DNA of 47,289 nt from Betaproteobacteria bacterium (GTDB lineage Bacteria > Pseudomonadota > Gammaproteobacteria > Burkholderiales > Burkholderiaceae): contig CANCIL010000002.1 in NCBI GenBank assembly GCA_947378095.1, positions 1 to 47,289 on the forward strand, written 5' to 3'. Below are positions 27,034-35,731 of the stretch, one piece after another (position 1 is the stretch's first letter; each line of letters begins with the position of its first letter). The notes below the pieces were generated by a model, which was not told the origin of the DNA, ran no database searches, and saw only the letters and a list, made by a program, of their open reading frames with translations. The translations under genes and the position numbers were made by a program.

Positions 27034-27061
27034 TTGACAAGTCTAAATTTAGGAGTAAAAC
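27034..27061 (+). promoter_or_regulatory. Sigma-70-like promoter for the Bug 9 / PrpF unit
   Basis: A perfect -35 TTGACA is followed after 16 bases by TAAAAC (four of six consensus positions). It lies in the gap between the eight-gene run and Bug 9, about 50 bases before the start codon. An ACTAAA-T-TTTAGT inverted repeat at 27070-27082 follows directly, in operator position. Confidence 0.5.
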
Positions 27062-27069
27062 TAGCTACT

Positions 27070-27082
27070 ACTAAATTTTAGT
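27070..27082 (+). promoter_or_regulatory. ACTAAA-T-TTTAGT inverted repeat (candidate operator)
   Basis: Six-base arms with a one-base centre lie just downstream of the proposed -10 box and 30 bases before the Bug 9 start. A bound repressor here would block transcription. It shares the ACTA/TAGT half-site with repeats at 15654, 17695, 17712 and 34225. Confidence 0.45.
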
Positions 27083-27111
27083 GAACCCTATTTGAGGACA
27101 AGGTGCGCTGC

Positions 27112-28071
27112 ATGACATTCCTGAGTCGATTATTAGTTTTGGCATTGGTGCTGAGCGCCAATAGCGTATTTGCCCAAGCTTGGCCTACTAGGCCTATCAC
27201 GATCGTGGTTCCTTTTGCCCCTGGCGGGAATATTGATATTGTCGGCAGGACTGTAGGGAAGGAGTTATCTCAAATTCTGAAGCAACCTGTCATTGTTGAA
27301 AACAAGCCTGGAGCAGGCGGAATGGTTGGGGCTACCTATGTCGCTAAAAGTAAACCAGATGGGTATACGTTTTTGGTCAGCAGTAACGGCTTGGTAACCA
27401 CAACACTTATTCGCAATGATCAACAGCATAAAGATGAAGAGTTAGTGCCTGTAACGCTTTTAACAATTGCGCCATCGGTCATTATTTCCAATATCAATAA
27501 CCCTGCTTCAAATTTAAAAGAGTTTATTAACAACATAAAAGCAAGCAAGGATAACCGCGTTGTCTTTGCTACTGCTGGAGTAGGAACAACACCGCACTTT
27601 GTTTCAGCGCTAGTAAAGATTGCTACGGATGTAGATGTTGAGCCAATTCCCTATAAAAGTGGGAGTGATACTGTAACGGCCTTAGTGGGAGGTCAAGTTC
27701 AGTTGGCTGCTGAGTCTACGCAAGTTGTTACACCGAAAATTAAAGCGGGCATGGTCAAGGCTTTGGCTGTGACCTACGATCAGCGATCAGCTAGCTTGCC
27801 TGATGTACCAACCACTAAAGAATTAGGTTACCCCAGTATTTTGATCACTCACTTTGTCGGAATGATGGCGCCTGCAGGCACCCCCGTGAGTATTTTAGAA
27901 AAAATGAGTCAAGCCAACCAAAAGGCCTTGCAGTCTCCGGAGGTTAAGAGTGTTTTCAATGGCGCAGGAACAATCATTGTTGGTGGGTCCAGAGCGAGTT
28001 TTGCTGAATATCTGCAAAAGGAGCGAGAGCGCTTAAAAGTTGTTGTACAAGATGCCAAGATGACGCAATAG
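27112..28071 (+). CDS. Bug/TctC-family periplasmic receptor (Bug 9)
   Basis: A 319-residue Bug receptor. The signal peptide ends NSVFAQ (about 22), then IVVPFAPGGNIDIVGR with D42. The second lobe has IPYKSGSDTVTALVGGQVQL, in which the usual G of PYKG is S, and the preceding loop GVGTTPHFV is changed from GxGxxxHL, so the ligand may be distinct. The ATG at 27112 follows AAGG at eight bases; a GTG at 27103 with GAGGA upstream is also possible. PrpF follows after six bases. Confidence 0.9.
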   Translation: MTFLSRLLVLALVLSANSVFAQAWPTRPITIVVPFAPGGNIDIVGRTVGKELSQILKQPVIVENKPGAGGMVGATYVAKSKPDGYTFLVSSNGLVTTTLIRNDQQHKDEELVPVTLLTIAPSVIISNINNPASNLKEFINNIKASKDNRVVFATAGVGTTPHFVSALVKIATDVDVEPIPYKSGSDTVTALVGGQVQLAAESTQVVTPKIKAGMVKALAVTYDQRSASLPDVPTTKELGYPSILITHFVGMMAPAGTPVSILEKMSQANQKALQSPEVKSVFNGAGTIIVGGSRASFAEYLQKERERLKVVVQDAKMTQ

Positions 28072-28077
28072 CATTCT

Positions 28078-29328
28078 ATGGATCAATCGATTTTGGCAAT
28101 TACGACAGTGGACTGTCCTGAGCTCATAGCCGTCAGAGCCACTTTGATGCGCGGTGGTTCGAGTAAGGGGCTGTATTTTTTAGGCTCTGATCTTCCTACG
28201 GATAGGGAAATGCGAGATGCGATTCTTTTGGCCAGCTACGGTTCTCCTGATGCTCGGCAGGTTGATGGAATTGGGGGCGCCGATCCGCTGACCAGTAAAG
28301 CAGCCATTGTTAGCAAATCCCAGCGTGACGATGCTGATGTTGAATACACATTTTGTCAGGTTGGTATTGAAGATCCTGCCGTATCTACTGGCGGCAATTG
28401 CGGCAATATGCTCTCAGGAGTAGGTGCCTTTGCAATTCTACGAGGCATAGTAAAGGGTGTTGATCCTCTGACTACGGTACGGATCTTTACAACCAATACC
28501 CAGCAAGTAGTGATTGCTTCTATACCCACGCTCAATGGTATGCCTGTTTGGGATGGGGATTGCGCTATTGCAGGGGTGCCTGGAACAGGTGCTACGATCC
28601 GTTTAGATTTTGGTGACTGTAGTGGCGCTGTTTCTGGGATGCTTTTACCTACAGGCAATTCTGTCGATAGGGTGTTGATCAATCATCAGGAAATTCCCTT
28701 GTCCTTGATAGATGCTGCCACGCCTTTTGTGTTTGTGCGGGCCAGCGATATTGGTGCCACTGGATATGAAACTCCTGATCAAATGCGAAGCAATACCTCG
28801 TTGATGAATACCTTAGAGCAAGTAAGGGGCTGGGCAGCAGTTCAGTTAGGGATAGTAAGCAAGCCAGAAGAAGCTTTAGCTAAGTCACCTAACGTTCCCC
28901 GCGTGATGATGATTGCCCCTACGGCAGATTACGAATCTATGCAAGGTAATAGTGTGCTCAAGAATGATGCAGATGTTTGTGTACGTCAGCTCAGTATGCA
29001 AAAACCTCATAAAGCCTTAGCAGTTACAGGCGCTGCTTGTGCAGCTGTGGCCAGTGCAGTGCCAGGTTCTTTACTGCAGCAATTGGTTGGCGGAATCAAG
29101 GATGTAGTCAGACTTGGCCATCCAAGTGGTGTGTTGCGAGTGGCCGCTAAATCATCGTTAGAAAATGGACAGGTAAAGATTCATAGTGCTCAAATTGAGC
29201 GTACCTGTCGTTTACTGATGGATGGATTTGTCTATGTACGCAAAAGCAAAATCCAAACCCTTTTACAGACATTGAAAAATAATCATGACAAAACTACCGA
29301 GTTCTCTAGCGCTTCCGCTGCAGATTAA
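28078..29328 (+). CDS. PrpF-family isomerase (2-methylaconitate / 4-oxalomesaconate type)
   Basis: A 416-residue PrpF/GalD-family isomerase of the diaminopimelate-epimerase fold. K74 (DPLTSKAAIVS) and C108 (STGGNCGNM) fall at the positions of the Lys73 and Cys107 shown to matter in PrpF. Family members move the double bond of aconitate-like tricarboxylates, for example 2-methylaconitate, or tautomerise 4-oxalomesaconate. The N-terminal RATLMRGGSSKGLYFL is diagnostic. It lies six bases after Bug 9 and overlaps the next gene by 44 bases. With MmgE/PrpD and TcuA-like genes downstream, the substrate is most likely an unsaturated tricarboxylate. Confidence 0.92.
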   Translation: MDQSILAITTVDCPELIAVRATLMRGGSSKGLYFLGSDLPTDREMRDAILLASYGSPDARQVDGIGGADPLTSKAAIVSKSQRDDADVEYTFCQVGIEDPAVSTGGNCGNMLSGVGAFAILRGIVKGVDPLTTVRIFTTNTQQVVIASIPTLNGMPVWDGDCAIAGVPGTGATIRLDFGDCSGAVSGMLLPTGNSVDRVLINHQEIPLSLIDAATPFVFVRASDIGATGYETPDQMRSNTSLMNTLEQVRGWAAVQLGIVSKPEEALAKSPNVPRVMMIAPTADYESMQGNSVLKNDADVCVRQLSMQKPHKALAVTGAACAAVASAVPGSLLQQLVGGIKDVVRLGHPSGVLRVAAKSSLENGQVKIHSAQIERTCRLLMDGFVYVRKSKIQTLLQTLKNNHDKTTEFSSASAAD

Positions 29329-30076
29329 GCCTCGAAAAACAGGCCGTACATCCATCATTGATTATGGTCCAGACAATATGGGCTGGACCGGCGAGCACGG
29401 CGTTGCTGACTTATTAAGTTGTGCGGGCGACTATATTGATTTTGCAAAAATTTATGCATTAAATAGTCTTCTTATTCCGCCACAGTCGCTCAAGAGAATT
29501 GTTGCTCTTTATAACGATGCTGATGTTGTTTGCTATTCAGGTGGAATTCTTTTTGAGTATGCTCATTGCAAAGGTGATGTTGCAGGAATGCTGAAGTTTC
29601 TAGTAGAGCTTGGTTTTAAAGCGATGGAACTTTCAGAAAACTATATCTCTCTTAGTGCAGATGAGCGTAATCAATATTTTGACCAGTGTAAAAAAGCAGG
29701 CATCTCAGTAATCTATGAATTTGGACGTAAAAATCCAGAAACGGAAATTAGCCTAGAGGAATTAGAGTCCTTAATAAAGGCAGTGCTGGATCAAGGCATT
29801 GAGCACATCATCCTAGAAGAGTCAGAAATCACAATGACTGCGAAGACAAATCCTAATGTGCTGAAAGAGCTTGCAAAAAAAGAATGGTTCAAAGATATCT
29901 TTGTGGAAGCCGACCCCTTTAGGTTTCCACAGAACCATTTAAGTCTATTTCAAGATTTTGGAACTGAGGTAAATCTAGCCAATATCGCGCCGGGTCAAGC
30001 CCTCCGCCTTGAAGGTTACCGCCAAGGTATTGGCAGGGCTGTCGACTACGCCATTTTTAAGCAATTTGGCATGTAA
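29285..30076 (+). CDS. ComA/phosphosulfolactate synthase-like protein
   Basis: A 263-residue TIM-barrel protein resembling ComA, which adds sulfite to phosphoenolpyruvate in coenzyme M synthesis. Family blocks are recognisable but diverged: KPRKTGRTSIIDYG (15-28), DFAKIYALNS with K55, SGGILFEYAH, MELSENYISLS, IYEFGRKNPE with K149, and a closing GTEVNLANI where the family often has G-x-x-V-N-L-x-N-I. The DKG, GTS and EVGKK motifs are altered, so a different reaction is possible. The start overlaps PrpF by 44 bases with no good ribosome site, implying coupling. True coenzyme M synthesis is not supported by neighbours. Confidence 0.78.
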   Translation: MTKLPSSLALPLQIKPRKTGRTSIIDYGPDNMGWTGEHGVADLLSCAGDYIDFAKIYALNSLLIPPQSLKRIVALYNDADVVCYSGGILFEYAHCKGDVAGMLKFLVELGFKAMELSENYISLSADERNQYFDQCKKAGISVIYEFGRKNPETEISLEELESLIKAVLDQGIEHIILEESEITMTAKTNPNVLKELAKKEWFKDIFVEADPFRFPQNHLSLFQDFGTEVNLANIAPGQALRLEGYRQGIGRAVDYAIFKQFGM

Positions 30077-30138
30077 AACTGCTTTGATATATAGTAGTAG
30101 TAAATACAACAACTTAATTTGATTTCGAGGAGCGCACC

Positions 30139-31554
30139 ATGGCAATGAATACCGAAACAGCAGCAGCGTTAGAAGGATTGACTTTACGATTTGCCGAGTT
30201 AGTCCACGGCTTGAAATATGAGGCCATTCCAGAAGAGGTCACTAAAAAGGCGAAATTCATTATTCGCGATGGTTTGGGCAATCAGATTGCTGCATCAGCT
30301 ATTAGTGAGCCAGCTCGCAAGGTGATTGAGATGGTGAAAGAGTGGGGCGGTAAGCCAGAGAGCACAGTAGTAGGTTACGGCTTCAAAGTTCCGGCACCAA
30401 TGGCTGCGATGTGTAATGCCATGATGGGTCATGGTGTTGAATTAGACGATGCCCATGGATCAGGTTTGATTAAAGCGGGATCAGTCATGGTGCCATCATT
30501 GATGGCTTTAGCAGAGGCTAATAACAAGAGCGGTAAAGAAGTTGTCACCGCTTTGATTGCTGGGTATGAAGTAGCTATTCGGATCGCTAAGGCTATTAAT
30601 CCAGGCCATAGACAGCGTGGCTTTCATACTACGGGGACTGTTTCTGCCATTGGTGTGGCGGCAGCGGGCGCAAAGCTTCTTGGTTGCGATGTTAATGGTA
30701 TTGCCTCAGCAATTGGTTTAGCTGCGATGCAGTCAGCAGGCATTCAATCCTATTTGGATGACCCATGTATGGCAAAGCCCTTTAGTCCTGGCAAATCAGC
30801 ATTAAATGGCACTATGGCTGCAGTGATGGTGAGCCGCGGATTTACTGGGCCTAAGAAAGCGCTTGAAGGTCGCGAAGGCTTTTTTAATGCCTATTGCGAT
30901 GAGATTCGTGTGAATGATTTATTAGGCGGACTTGGTAAAGAGTTTGCCATTATGGAAGTGGGCTTTAAACCGCATGCAGCATGTCGCTATGCCCATGGAC
31001 CGATTGATTTGGCTCAACAATTTTTCCATGAAGACAATGTTCGTCTTCAAGATGTTGATTCCATTCGGGTGAATATGTGCGAGCTCTCTATACGTCAAGC
31101 ATCTAAACCTAAGCCACCCAATCTCAATGCTGCAATGGGTAGCACCCAATTTAGTGTTGCCTTGGCTTTGGAAATTGGTAGAAATGGATTACGCGAATAC
31201 TGGGATGGATTTAAGAATCAAAAAATCCATGACGCCTCTTCAACGCAAACAACATTAGTTTGTGAGCCTGCATATGGCGTGACAGGAAGACAGGCAGCAG
31301 TTGAGCTAACGCTGAAGAATGGTAAGGTCTTACGTCGCGAGCAGCCTGAACCTAAGGGAGAGCCAGCCAATCCATTGACAGAACAAGAGCTATCTGACAA
31401 ATTTACTGGTTTGGTAAAGATGGTCAAAGGTGCGCAAAATTTAGGCCCCGCTCTATCTGAAACATTAATGAATTTAGAAAAACAAGCATCTGTTAAAGAG
31501 ATTATTGCTAGTCTAAAGGCGCAAGACGAAACTCCTGTGCTAGCCGAAGCTTAA
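30139..31554 (+). CDS. MmgE/PrpD family protein
   Basis: A 471-residue MmgE/PrpD protein, related to 2-methylcitrate dehydratase, cis-aconitate decarboxylase and iminodisuccinate epimerase. HGVELDDAHGSG (98-109) has the conserved aspartates, RGFHTTGTVSAIG (160-172) the conserved His, MAKPFSPGK (K213, K219) the lysine region, and KPHAACRYAHGPID the second His region. The HP or HPG motif that normally follows the aspartates reads K112-A-G. It starts after a 62-base gap containing TAGTAGTA, with GGAG upstream. TcuA-like follows after 12 bases. A tricarboxylate dehydratase or decarboxylase role fits the neighbours. Confidence 0.9.
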   Translation: MAMNTETAAALEGLTLRFAELVHGLKYEAIPEEVTKKAKFIIRDGLGNQIAASAISEPARKVIEMVKEWGGKPESTVVGYGFKVPAPMAAMCNAMMGHGVELDDAHGSGLIKAGSVMVPSLMALAEANNKSGKEVVTALIAGYEVAIRIAKAINPGHRQRGFHTTGTVSAIGVAAAGAKLLGCDVNGIASAIGLAAMQSAGIQSYLDDPCMAKPFSPGKSALNGTMAAVMVSRGFTGPKKALEGREGFFNAYCDEIRVNDLLGGLGKEFAIMEVGFKPHAACRYAHGPIDLAQQFFHEDNVRLQDVDSIRVNMCELSIRQASKPKPPNLNAAMGSTQFSVALALEIGRNGLREYWDGFKNQKIHDASSTQTTLVCEPAYGVTGRQAAVELTLKNGKVLRREQPEPKGEPANPLTEQELSDKFTGLVKMVKGAQNLGPALSETLMNLEKQASVKEIIASLKAQDETPVLAEA

Positions 31555-31566
31555 GCGGAGATCGGA

Positions 31567-33063
31567 ATGGACAGTCAATTTGGTAATCCCGATGTCATTG
31601 TTGTAGGGGCTGGTAATGCAGCAGCATGCGCAGCTTTGGCAGCACGCGAGCATGGTGCCTCAGTCATTATGTTAGAAGCAGCTCCCCTAGATGAGGCCGG
31701 CGGTAATAGCCGTTATACAGCTGGGGCGATGCGCGTGGTTTTTAATGGCCCAGAGGATTTAAAGCAAATCATCCCAGACCTCACAGATGAAGAGATTGCT
31801 AGCGCTGACTTTGGTTCTTATACCGTAGACCAGTTCTATGACGATATGGGGCGATTGACTGAATATAAGACTGATCCAGATTTGGCTGAAATTCTGATTA
31901 CCAAAAGTTTAGAGACATTAATTTGGATGAGAAAGAAGGGTGTTAAGTTTCAAGCAAGTTTTGGAAGGCAAGCACATAAGATAGATGGAAAATTTAAATT
32001 CTTTGGTGGCTTGGCTTGTGAGACTTGGGGTGGAGGAGAAGGTTTAGTTGAGCTGGAACATAAGGCCGCAATAAGAGACGGTATCCAAATATTTTATGAA
32101 ACGCCAGTCATTGAGCTGTTAGAGGGTGATGATGGAATTATTGGTGTAAAGGTTCGCGTTGGTAACAAGAAGGTTGATATTCATAGCAAGGCTGTGATCT
32201 TGGCCTCGGGTGGATTTGAAAGTAATGCAGAAATGCGGGCGCGCTATTTAGGCCCCAATTGGGATTTAGCAAAGGTAAGGGGTACTCGCTTTAATACTGG
32301 TGGCGGCATTAATATGGCGCTTAAAGTAGGGGCTATGCCCTATGGGCAGTGGTCTGGCTGCCATTCTGTATCTTGGGATATGAATGCACCTCCATTTGGA
32401 GATCTGGTTGTTGGTGACAGTTACCAAAAACATAGCTATCCATATGGAATCATGATTAATGCGCGCGGTGAACGCTTTGTCGATGAAGGTGCTGACATCA
32501 GAAACTACACCTATGCAAAGTATGGCAAGGTAGTGCTAGAGCAACCAAATATGTTTGCTTGGCAGGTATTTGATGCAAAAATTAGCCCCAAACTTCGTGA
32601 TGAATATCGGATTCGTCAAGTAACCAAAGTTCAGGCGAATACGATTGAGGAGTTGGCTGAAAAGCTAGAGGGCGTTGATCCGAAAGCGTTTGTTAAGACA
32701 GTTAAAGAATTTAATGAATCCGTCATGACGGATGTCCCTCTCAATCTAGCAGTAAAAGATGGGCGCGGTACAAAAGGTCTATCCATTCCTAAATCCAACT
32801 GGGCAAATACTCTAGATACGGCACCCTTTGAGGCCTATGGTGTTACCTGTGGCGTTACCTTCACATTTGGCGGAGTCAAGATTAATAATCATGGCCAAGT
32901 AGAAAATGAAGCTGGAAAACCTATTCCAGGTTTGTATGCTGCCGGAGAGATGGTAGGAGGATTGTTTTATTACAACTATCCAGGCGGCACTGGCTTAACT
33001 TCTGGTGCGGTATTTGGGAAGCTTGCAGGCGATTCTGCTGGAGCTGCTGTTACTCAAAAATAA
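31567..33063 (+). CDS. FAD-dependent tricarballylate dehydrogenase-like flavoprotein (TcuA family)
   Basis: A 498-residue flavoprotein of the fumarate reductase/succinate dehydrogenase family. The FAD motif VIVVGAGNAAACAALAAREHGA (10-31) has the GxGNAAxxAA form typical of tricarballylate dehydrogenase TcuA, which oxidises tricarballylate to cis-aconitate. Other supports are GGNSRYTAGAMR, ASGGFESN, and the C-terminal GLYAAGEMVGGLFYYNYPGGTGLTSG. No TcuB electron-transfer partner or TcuC transporter is in the window; Bug 9 may deliver the substrate. With PrpF and MmgE/PrpD it suggests saturated/unsaturated tricarboxylate interconversion. It ends five bases from the convergent regulator. Confidence 0.88.
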   Translation: MDSQFGNPDVIVVGAGNAAACAALAAREHGASVIMLEAAPLDEAGGNSRYTAGAMRVVFNGPEDLKQIIPDLTDEEIASADFGSYTVDQFYDDMGRLTEYKTDPDLAEILITKSLETLIWMRKKGVKFQASFGRQAHKIDGKFKFFGGLACETWGGGEGLVELEHKAAIRDGIQIFYETPVIELLEGDDGIIGVKVRVGNKKVDIHSKAVILASGGFESNAEMRARYLGPNWDLAKVRGTRFNTGGGINMALKVGAMPYGQWSGCHSVSWDMNAPPFGDLVVGDSYQKHSYPYGIMINARGERFVDEGADIRNYTYAKYGKVVLEQPNMFAWQVFDAKISPKLRDEYRIRQVTKVQANTIEELAEKLEGVDPKAFVKTVKEFNESVMTDVPLNLAVKDGRGTKGLSIPKSNWANTLDTAPFEAYGVTCGVTFTFGGVKINNHGQVENEAGKPIPGLYAAGEMVGGLFYYNYPGGTGLTSGAVFGKLAGDSAGAAVTQK

Positions 33064-33068
33064 ATCAA

Positions 33069-33959
33069 TTATTTTGACTTCGGTTTTACAGGAGACTTCT
33101 TTTTCTGGATATGTTGTTTGAGCTCTACAATTTGCTCTTTTGGTAGATACTTTTTGCGAAGTTCAAACAGCCCAGGCTCAAATTTCTCTTCAAGCAGATG
33201 GCTAAAGTGTTTGAAAATTTCAGCCAAGTAGATTTCATGACGAATCAAGCTGTCTGCCAGATTCACAATGGGTTCGCTTTGTGTGAAGGCGCCTGCATGC
33301 TCTTTCATATTCATAATCAGCGCCTCTTTGAAGTCAATTGAGAGGGTGATGAGGTGTCTTCCCAGCCCAACAACAGTACCATCGCCCTCATGCGCGAAAA
33401 TGCTACAGTTCTTTGAAAAGTTGAACTGCTGAATTTGATTCGCATCCCCAAATAAAATAAAGAGCAATGCAACACCTCTTTTTGAGGCAAGCTTTAGTTC
33501 TTCAAAATGGGGAAGGAGTTCTTCGTAGTGAGCTTTGATCCAAATATGCGATTTTGCTGCAAGGATGAGCTGGCTAATTTTAAGGCGCGCTTCATCGGGA
33601 TTGTCGATGTTCCAAACATAATGGGTCTTCTCTTCGGGCTGGAGTTTCTCAAGCCCCACTTCAAGCGCTAAGCAGCGATCTTGAACTACCTTAGAAATAC
33701 GGCTAAACAGAGTCGCGGGGCTGACGGGCACAAAACGAACTGGGTCAAGGCTCACCCGCTGAACAGCCTGTTTCTTTTCTAGACTATCTAGAGCGCTATA
33801 AACGTTTGGTCGTGGCAGGGCATTATTTTTGCTGATTTCATATGCGGTTACAGGAGAGTTCTGCAATAAGGAGATATAGATCTTTGCCTCATAGTCTGTG
33901 AAGCCTAACTCCTGCAACTCTTTTGAATATTTCGTAACTGTTTTTGTGGACAAGTGCAT
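33069..33959 (-). CDS. TrmB-family transcriptional regulator
   Basis: A 296-residue protein with an N-terminal winged helix-turn-helix at about 10-80: LGFTDYEAKIYISLLQNSPVTAYEISKNNALPRPNVYSALDSLEKKQAV is the TrmB pattern (given here as its span, residues 18-66). The rest is a putative effector-binding region. TrmB-type regulators are common in archaea, where they sense sugars, and rarer in proteobacteria. It is convergent with the TcuA-like gene and divergent from the amidase operon, the likeliest target. A perfect palindrome AATCTTTAAAGATT lies 26 bases upstream of its start. The C terminus is lysine-rich. Confidence 0.85.
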   Translation of the reverse strand: MHLSTKTVTKYSKELQELGFTDYEAKIYISLLQNSPVTAYEISKNNALPRPNVYSALDSLEKKQAVQRVSLDPVRFVPVSPATLFSRISKVVQDRCLALEVGLEKLQPEEKTHYVWNIDNPDEARLKISQLILAAKSHIWIKAHYEELLPHFEELKLASKRGVALLFILFGDANQIQQFNFSKNCSIFAHEGDGTVVGLGRHLITLSIDFKEALIMNMKEHAGAFTQSEPIVNLADSLIRHEIYLAEIFKHFSHLLEEKFEPGLFELRKKYLPKEQIVELKQHIQKKKSPVKPKSK

Positions 33960-33984
33960 TAAGTGATTTTATATCGGATAACCC

Positions 33985-33998
33985 AATCTTTAAAGATT
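33985..33998 (-). promoter_or_regulatory. Perfect palindrome upstream of the TrmB-type regulator
   Basis: AATCTTTAAAGATT is a 14-bp perfect palindrome 26 bases upstream of the regulator start codon on the minus strand. The position suits an autoregulatory operator. No protein coding is supported in the 289-base divergent gap: an open frame there has no ribosome site and no family resemblance. Confidence 0.4.
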
Positions 33999-34224
33999 CT
34001 TCATGAAAAAGAGCGGCTAATAATGACTTCTTTAAGTCCAAGTTTAGAAATTCTCTTGCGAGATCTTATGCGGCTTTTTCTGGTCCACGACTCATCAGTT
34101 AAAACCCTAATGAATGTAGTAGTAGATACAAGTTTTTTCATGAGAAAAATGAAGCAAAATTATGTTGTATTGCACCATTACATGCTGGATGTCCTAGCCT
34201 ATACTATAAAAATAAATATAAAAG

Positions 34225-34233
34225 TAGTTACTA
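34225..34233 (+). promoter_or_regulatory. TAGT-T-ACTA palindrome before the amidase gene
   Basis: A nine-base palindrome sits 15 bases upstream of the amidase start, behind an AT-rich stretch with TATACTATAAA (about 34200-34209) that could hold a -10 box. A TAGTAGTA element also occurs at 34116-34123. These share half-sites with repeats upstream of other units and face the TrmB-type regulator gene. Confidence 0.4.
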
Positions 34234-34248
34234 GAGACAAAGTCAAAA

Positions 34249-35670
34249 ATGCTTAATGAAGATTTGTGTTTTTTATCGGCGACTGAGCAATCTAAACTCA
34301 TTCGCGCTAAATCGATTTCAGCTCAAGAGTTGATTCGTGCTCACCTAGATCAAATTGAAAAATACAATCCCGTTTTAAATGCGATTGTGACTTTAAGCGC
34401 AGACTCTGCGATGGCTGATGCGCGGGCTGCAGATCAGGCTTTAGAGAAGGGTGAAAAGCTAGGTGTCTTACATGGATTGCCTGTGGCACACAAAGATTTA
34501 TTTTTAACCAAGGGCGTGAGAACGACTTTTGGCTCACTTGTTTATAAAGACTTTGTTCCTGACGTAGATTCTTTGCCAGTTGAGCGCCTCAAAAAGGCAG
34601 GTGGAATTAGTTTAGGTAAAACAAATACGCCAGAATTTGGTGCGGGTAGTCAAACCTTTAATGCGGTCTTTGGTTCAACCCCAAATCCATATGATTTAAC
34701 CAAGACTTGTGGTGGTTCCTCTGGTGGCGGTGCGGTTGCCTTAGCGGGCGGTATGGTTGCGATTGCTGACGGTACTGACCTAGGCGGTTCCTTGCGCAAT
34801 CCTGCTAGCTTTTGTAATGTGGTTGGCATACGTCCCTCGGTTGGAAGAGTGCCATCTTGGCCAGAGTCTTTGGGCTGGTACACCATGAGTGTGCCTGGCC
34901 CCATGGCTCGTACTGTGCAAGATGTGGCATTGGCAATGGCAGCAATGTCTGGACCCGATGATCGCTCACCTATTTCTCTGGAGACCCCTGGAGAGATGTT
35001 TTTAAATCCCTTAACAAGATCCTTTAAGGGTTGCAAGATTGCCTTTAGTGCTAATTTAGGTGGCTTGCCTGTAGAGCCTGAAGTAGCAAAAGTAGTGGAG
35101 TCTACAAGAGCAGTCTTTCAGGGGCTGGGCTGCGAAGTCACTAATGATGAGCCGGACATCTCAGAAGCAGATGAGATCTTCATGCTTTGGCGTGCATGGA
35201 GAACCGAGTTGCGCATTACTCCATTATTAAAAGAGCATCGCTCAGAAATTAAAGACACCGTGATTTGGAATGCCGAACAAGGCCTACCTATTACTGGACC
35301 GCAATTGGTTAGAGCAGAAGCGAAGCGCACCGAGCTCTATCACCGAATGCGCGAGTTTTTCAAAAAATATGAATTTTTAGTCTTACCCGTTTCCCAAGTG
35401 GCTCCATTTTCTATTGATCAAGAATATCCACCGGAAATTAATGGCGTCAAAATGCAGACCTACATTGACTGGCAAAAATCGTGCTATCACATTAGTGCAT
35501 TAGGTAATCCCGCAATTTCCGTGCCAGCAGGATTTACTAGCACCCATTTGCCGGTAGGTATTCAAATTGTGGGCCGCCATCGTGATGATTTTGGAATATT
35601 GCAATTGGCATACGCCTTTGAGCAAATGACGCATTTTTCTCAAAACAGGCCGCCAATGTGTCAGTCTTAG
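34249..35670 (+). CDS. Amidase signature family hydrolase
   Basis: A 473-residue amidase of the Ser-cisSer-Lys class. K82 (VAHKDLF), S157 (CGGSSGGGA) and S181 (DGTDLGGSLRNPA) are spaced 75 and 24 residues apart, exactly as in fatty acid amide hydrolase (K142, S217, S241). It hydrolyses an amide, releasing ammonia or an amine and a carboxylic acid, in the cytoplasm. No signal peptide is seen. The ribosome site is weak. It is the first gene of a unit with Bug 10 and an SDR, opposite the TrmB-type regulator. An imported amide of an organic acid is a plausible substrate. Confidence 0.93.
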   Translation: MLNEDLCFLSATEQSKLIRAKSISAQELIRAHLDQIEKYNPVLNAIVTLSADSAMADARAADQALEKGEKLGVLHGLPVAHKDLFLTKGVRTTFGSLVYKDFVPDVDSLPVERLKKAGGISLGKTNTPEFGAGSQTFNAVFGSTPNPYDLTKTCGGSSGGGAVALAGGMVAIADGTDLGGSLRNPASFCNVVGIRPSVGRVPSWPESLGWYTMSVPGPMARTVQDVALAMAAMSGPDDRSPISLETPGEMFLNPLTRSFKGCKIAFSANLGGLPVEPEVAKVVESTRAVFQGLGCEVTNDEPDISEADEIFMLWRAWRTELRITPLLKEHRSEIKDTVIWNAEQGLPITGPQLVRAEAKRTELYHRMREFFKKYEFLVLPVSQVAPFSIDQEYPPEINGVKMQTYIDWQKSCYHISALGNPAISVPAGFTSTHLPVGIQIVGRHRDDFGILQLAYAFEQMTHFSQNRPPMCQS

Positions 35671-35731
35671 TAAGTGCATTTATTAAACCTTTAACTGCAT
35701 CAATTGATTGTTAAGCAAAGGAGTATTAAAA

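Noticed and set aside
14032..30076. A bacterial coenzyme M pathway from the ComA-like protein plus the aspartase/fumarase-superfamily lyase
   Set aside because: Xanthobacter uses such a pair, but here they are 14 kb apart in different operons, the lyase looks like ArgH, and no other coenzyme M gene or epoxide-metabolism gene is visible.
29285..30076. Assigning the ComA-like gene outright as phosphosulfolactate synthase
   Set aside because: Several family motifs are altered and the neighbours act on tricarboxylates, so only family membership is claimed.
33963..34256. A 97-codon open frame between the TrmB-type regulator and the amidase
   Set aside because: It has no ribosome site at the first ATG, no recognisable family, and spans the expected divergent promoter region and repeats.
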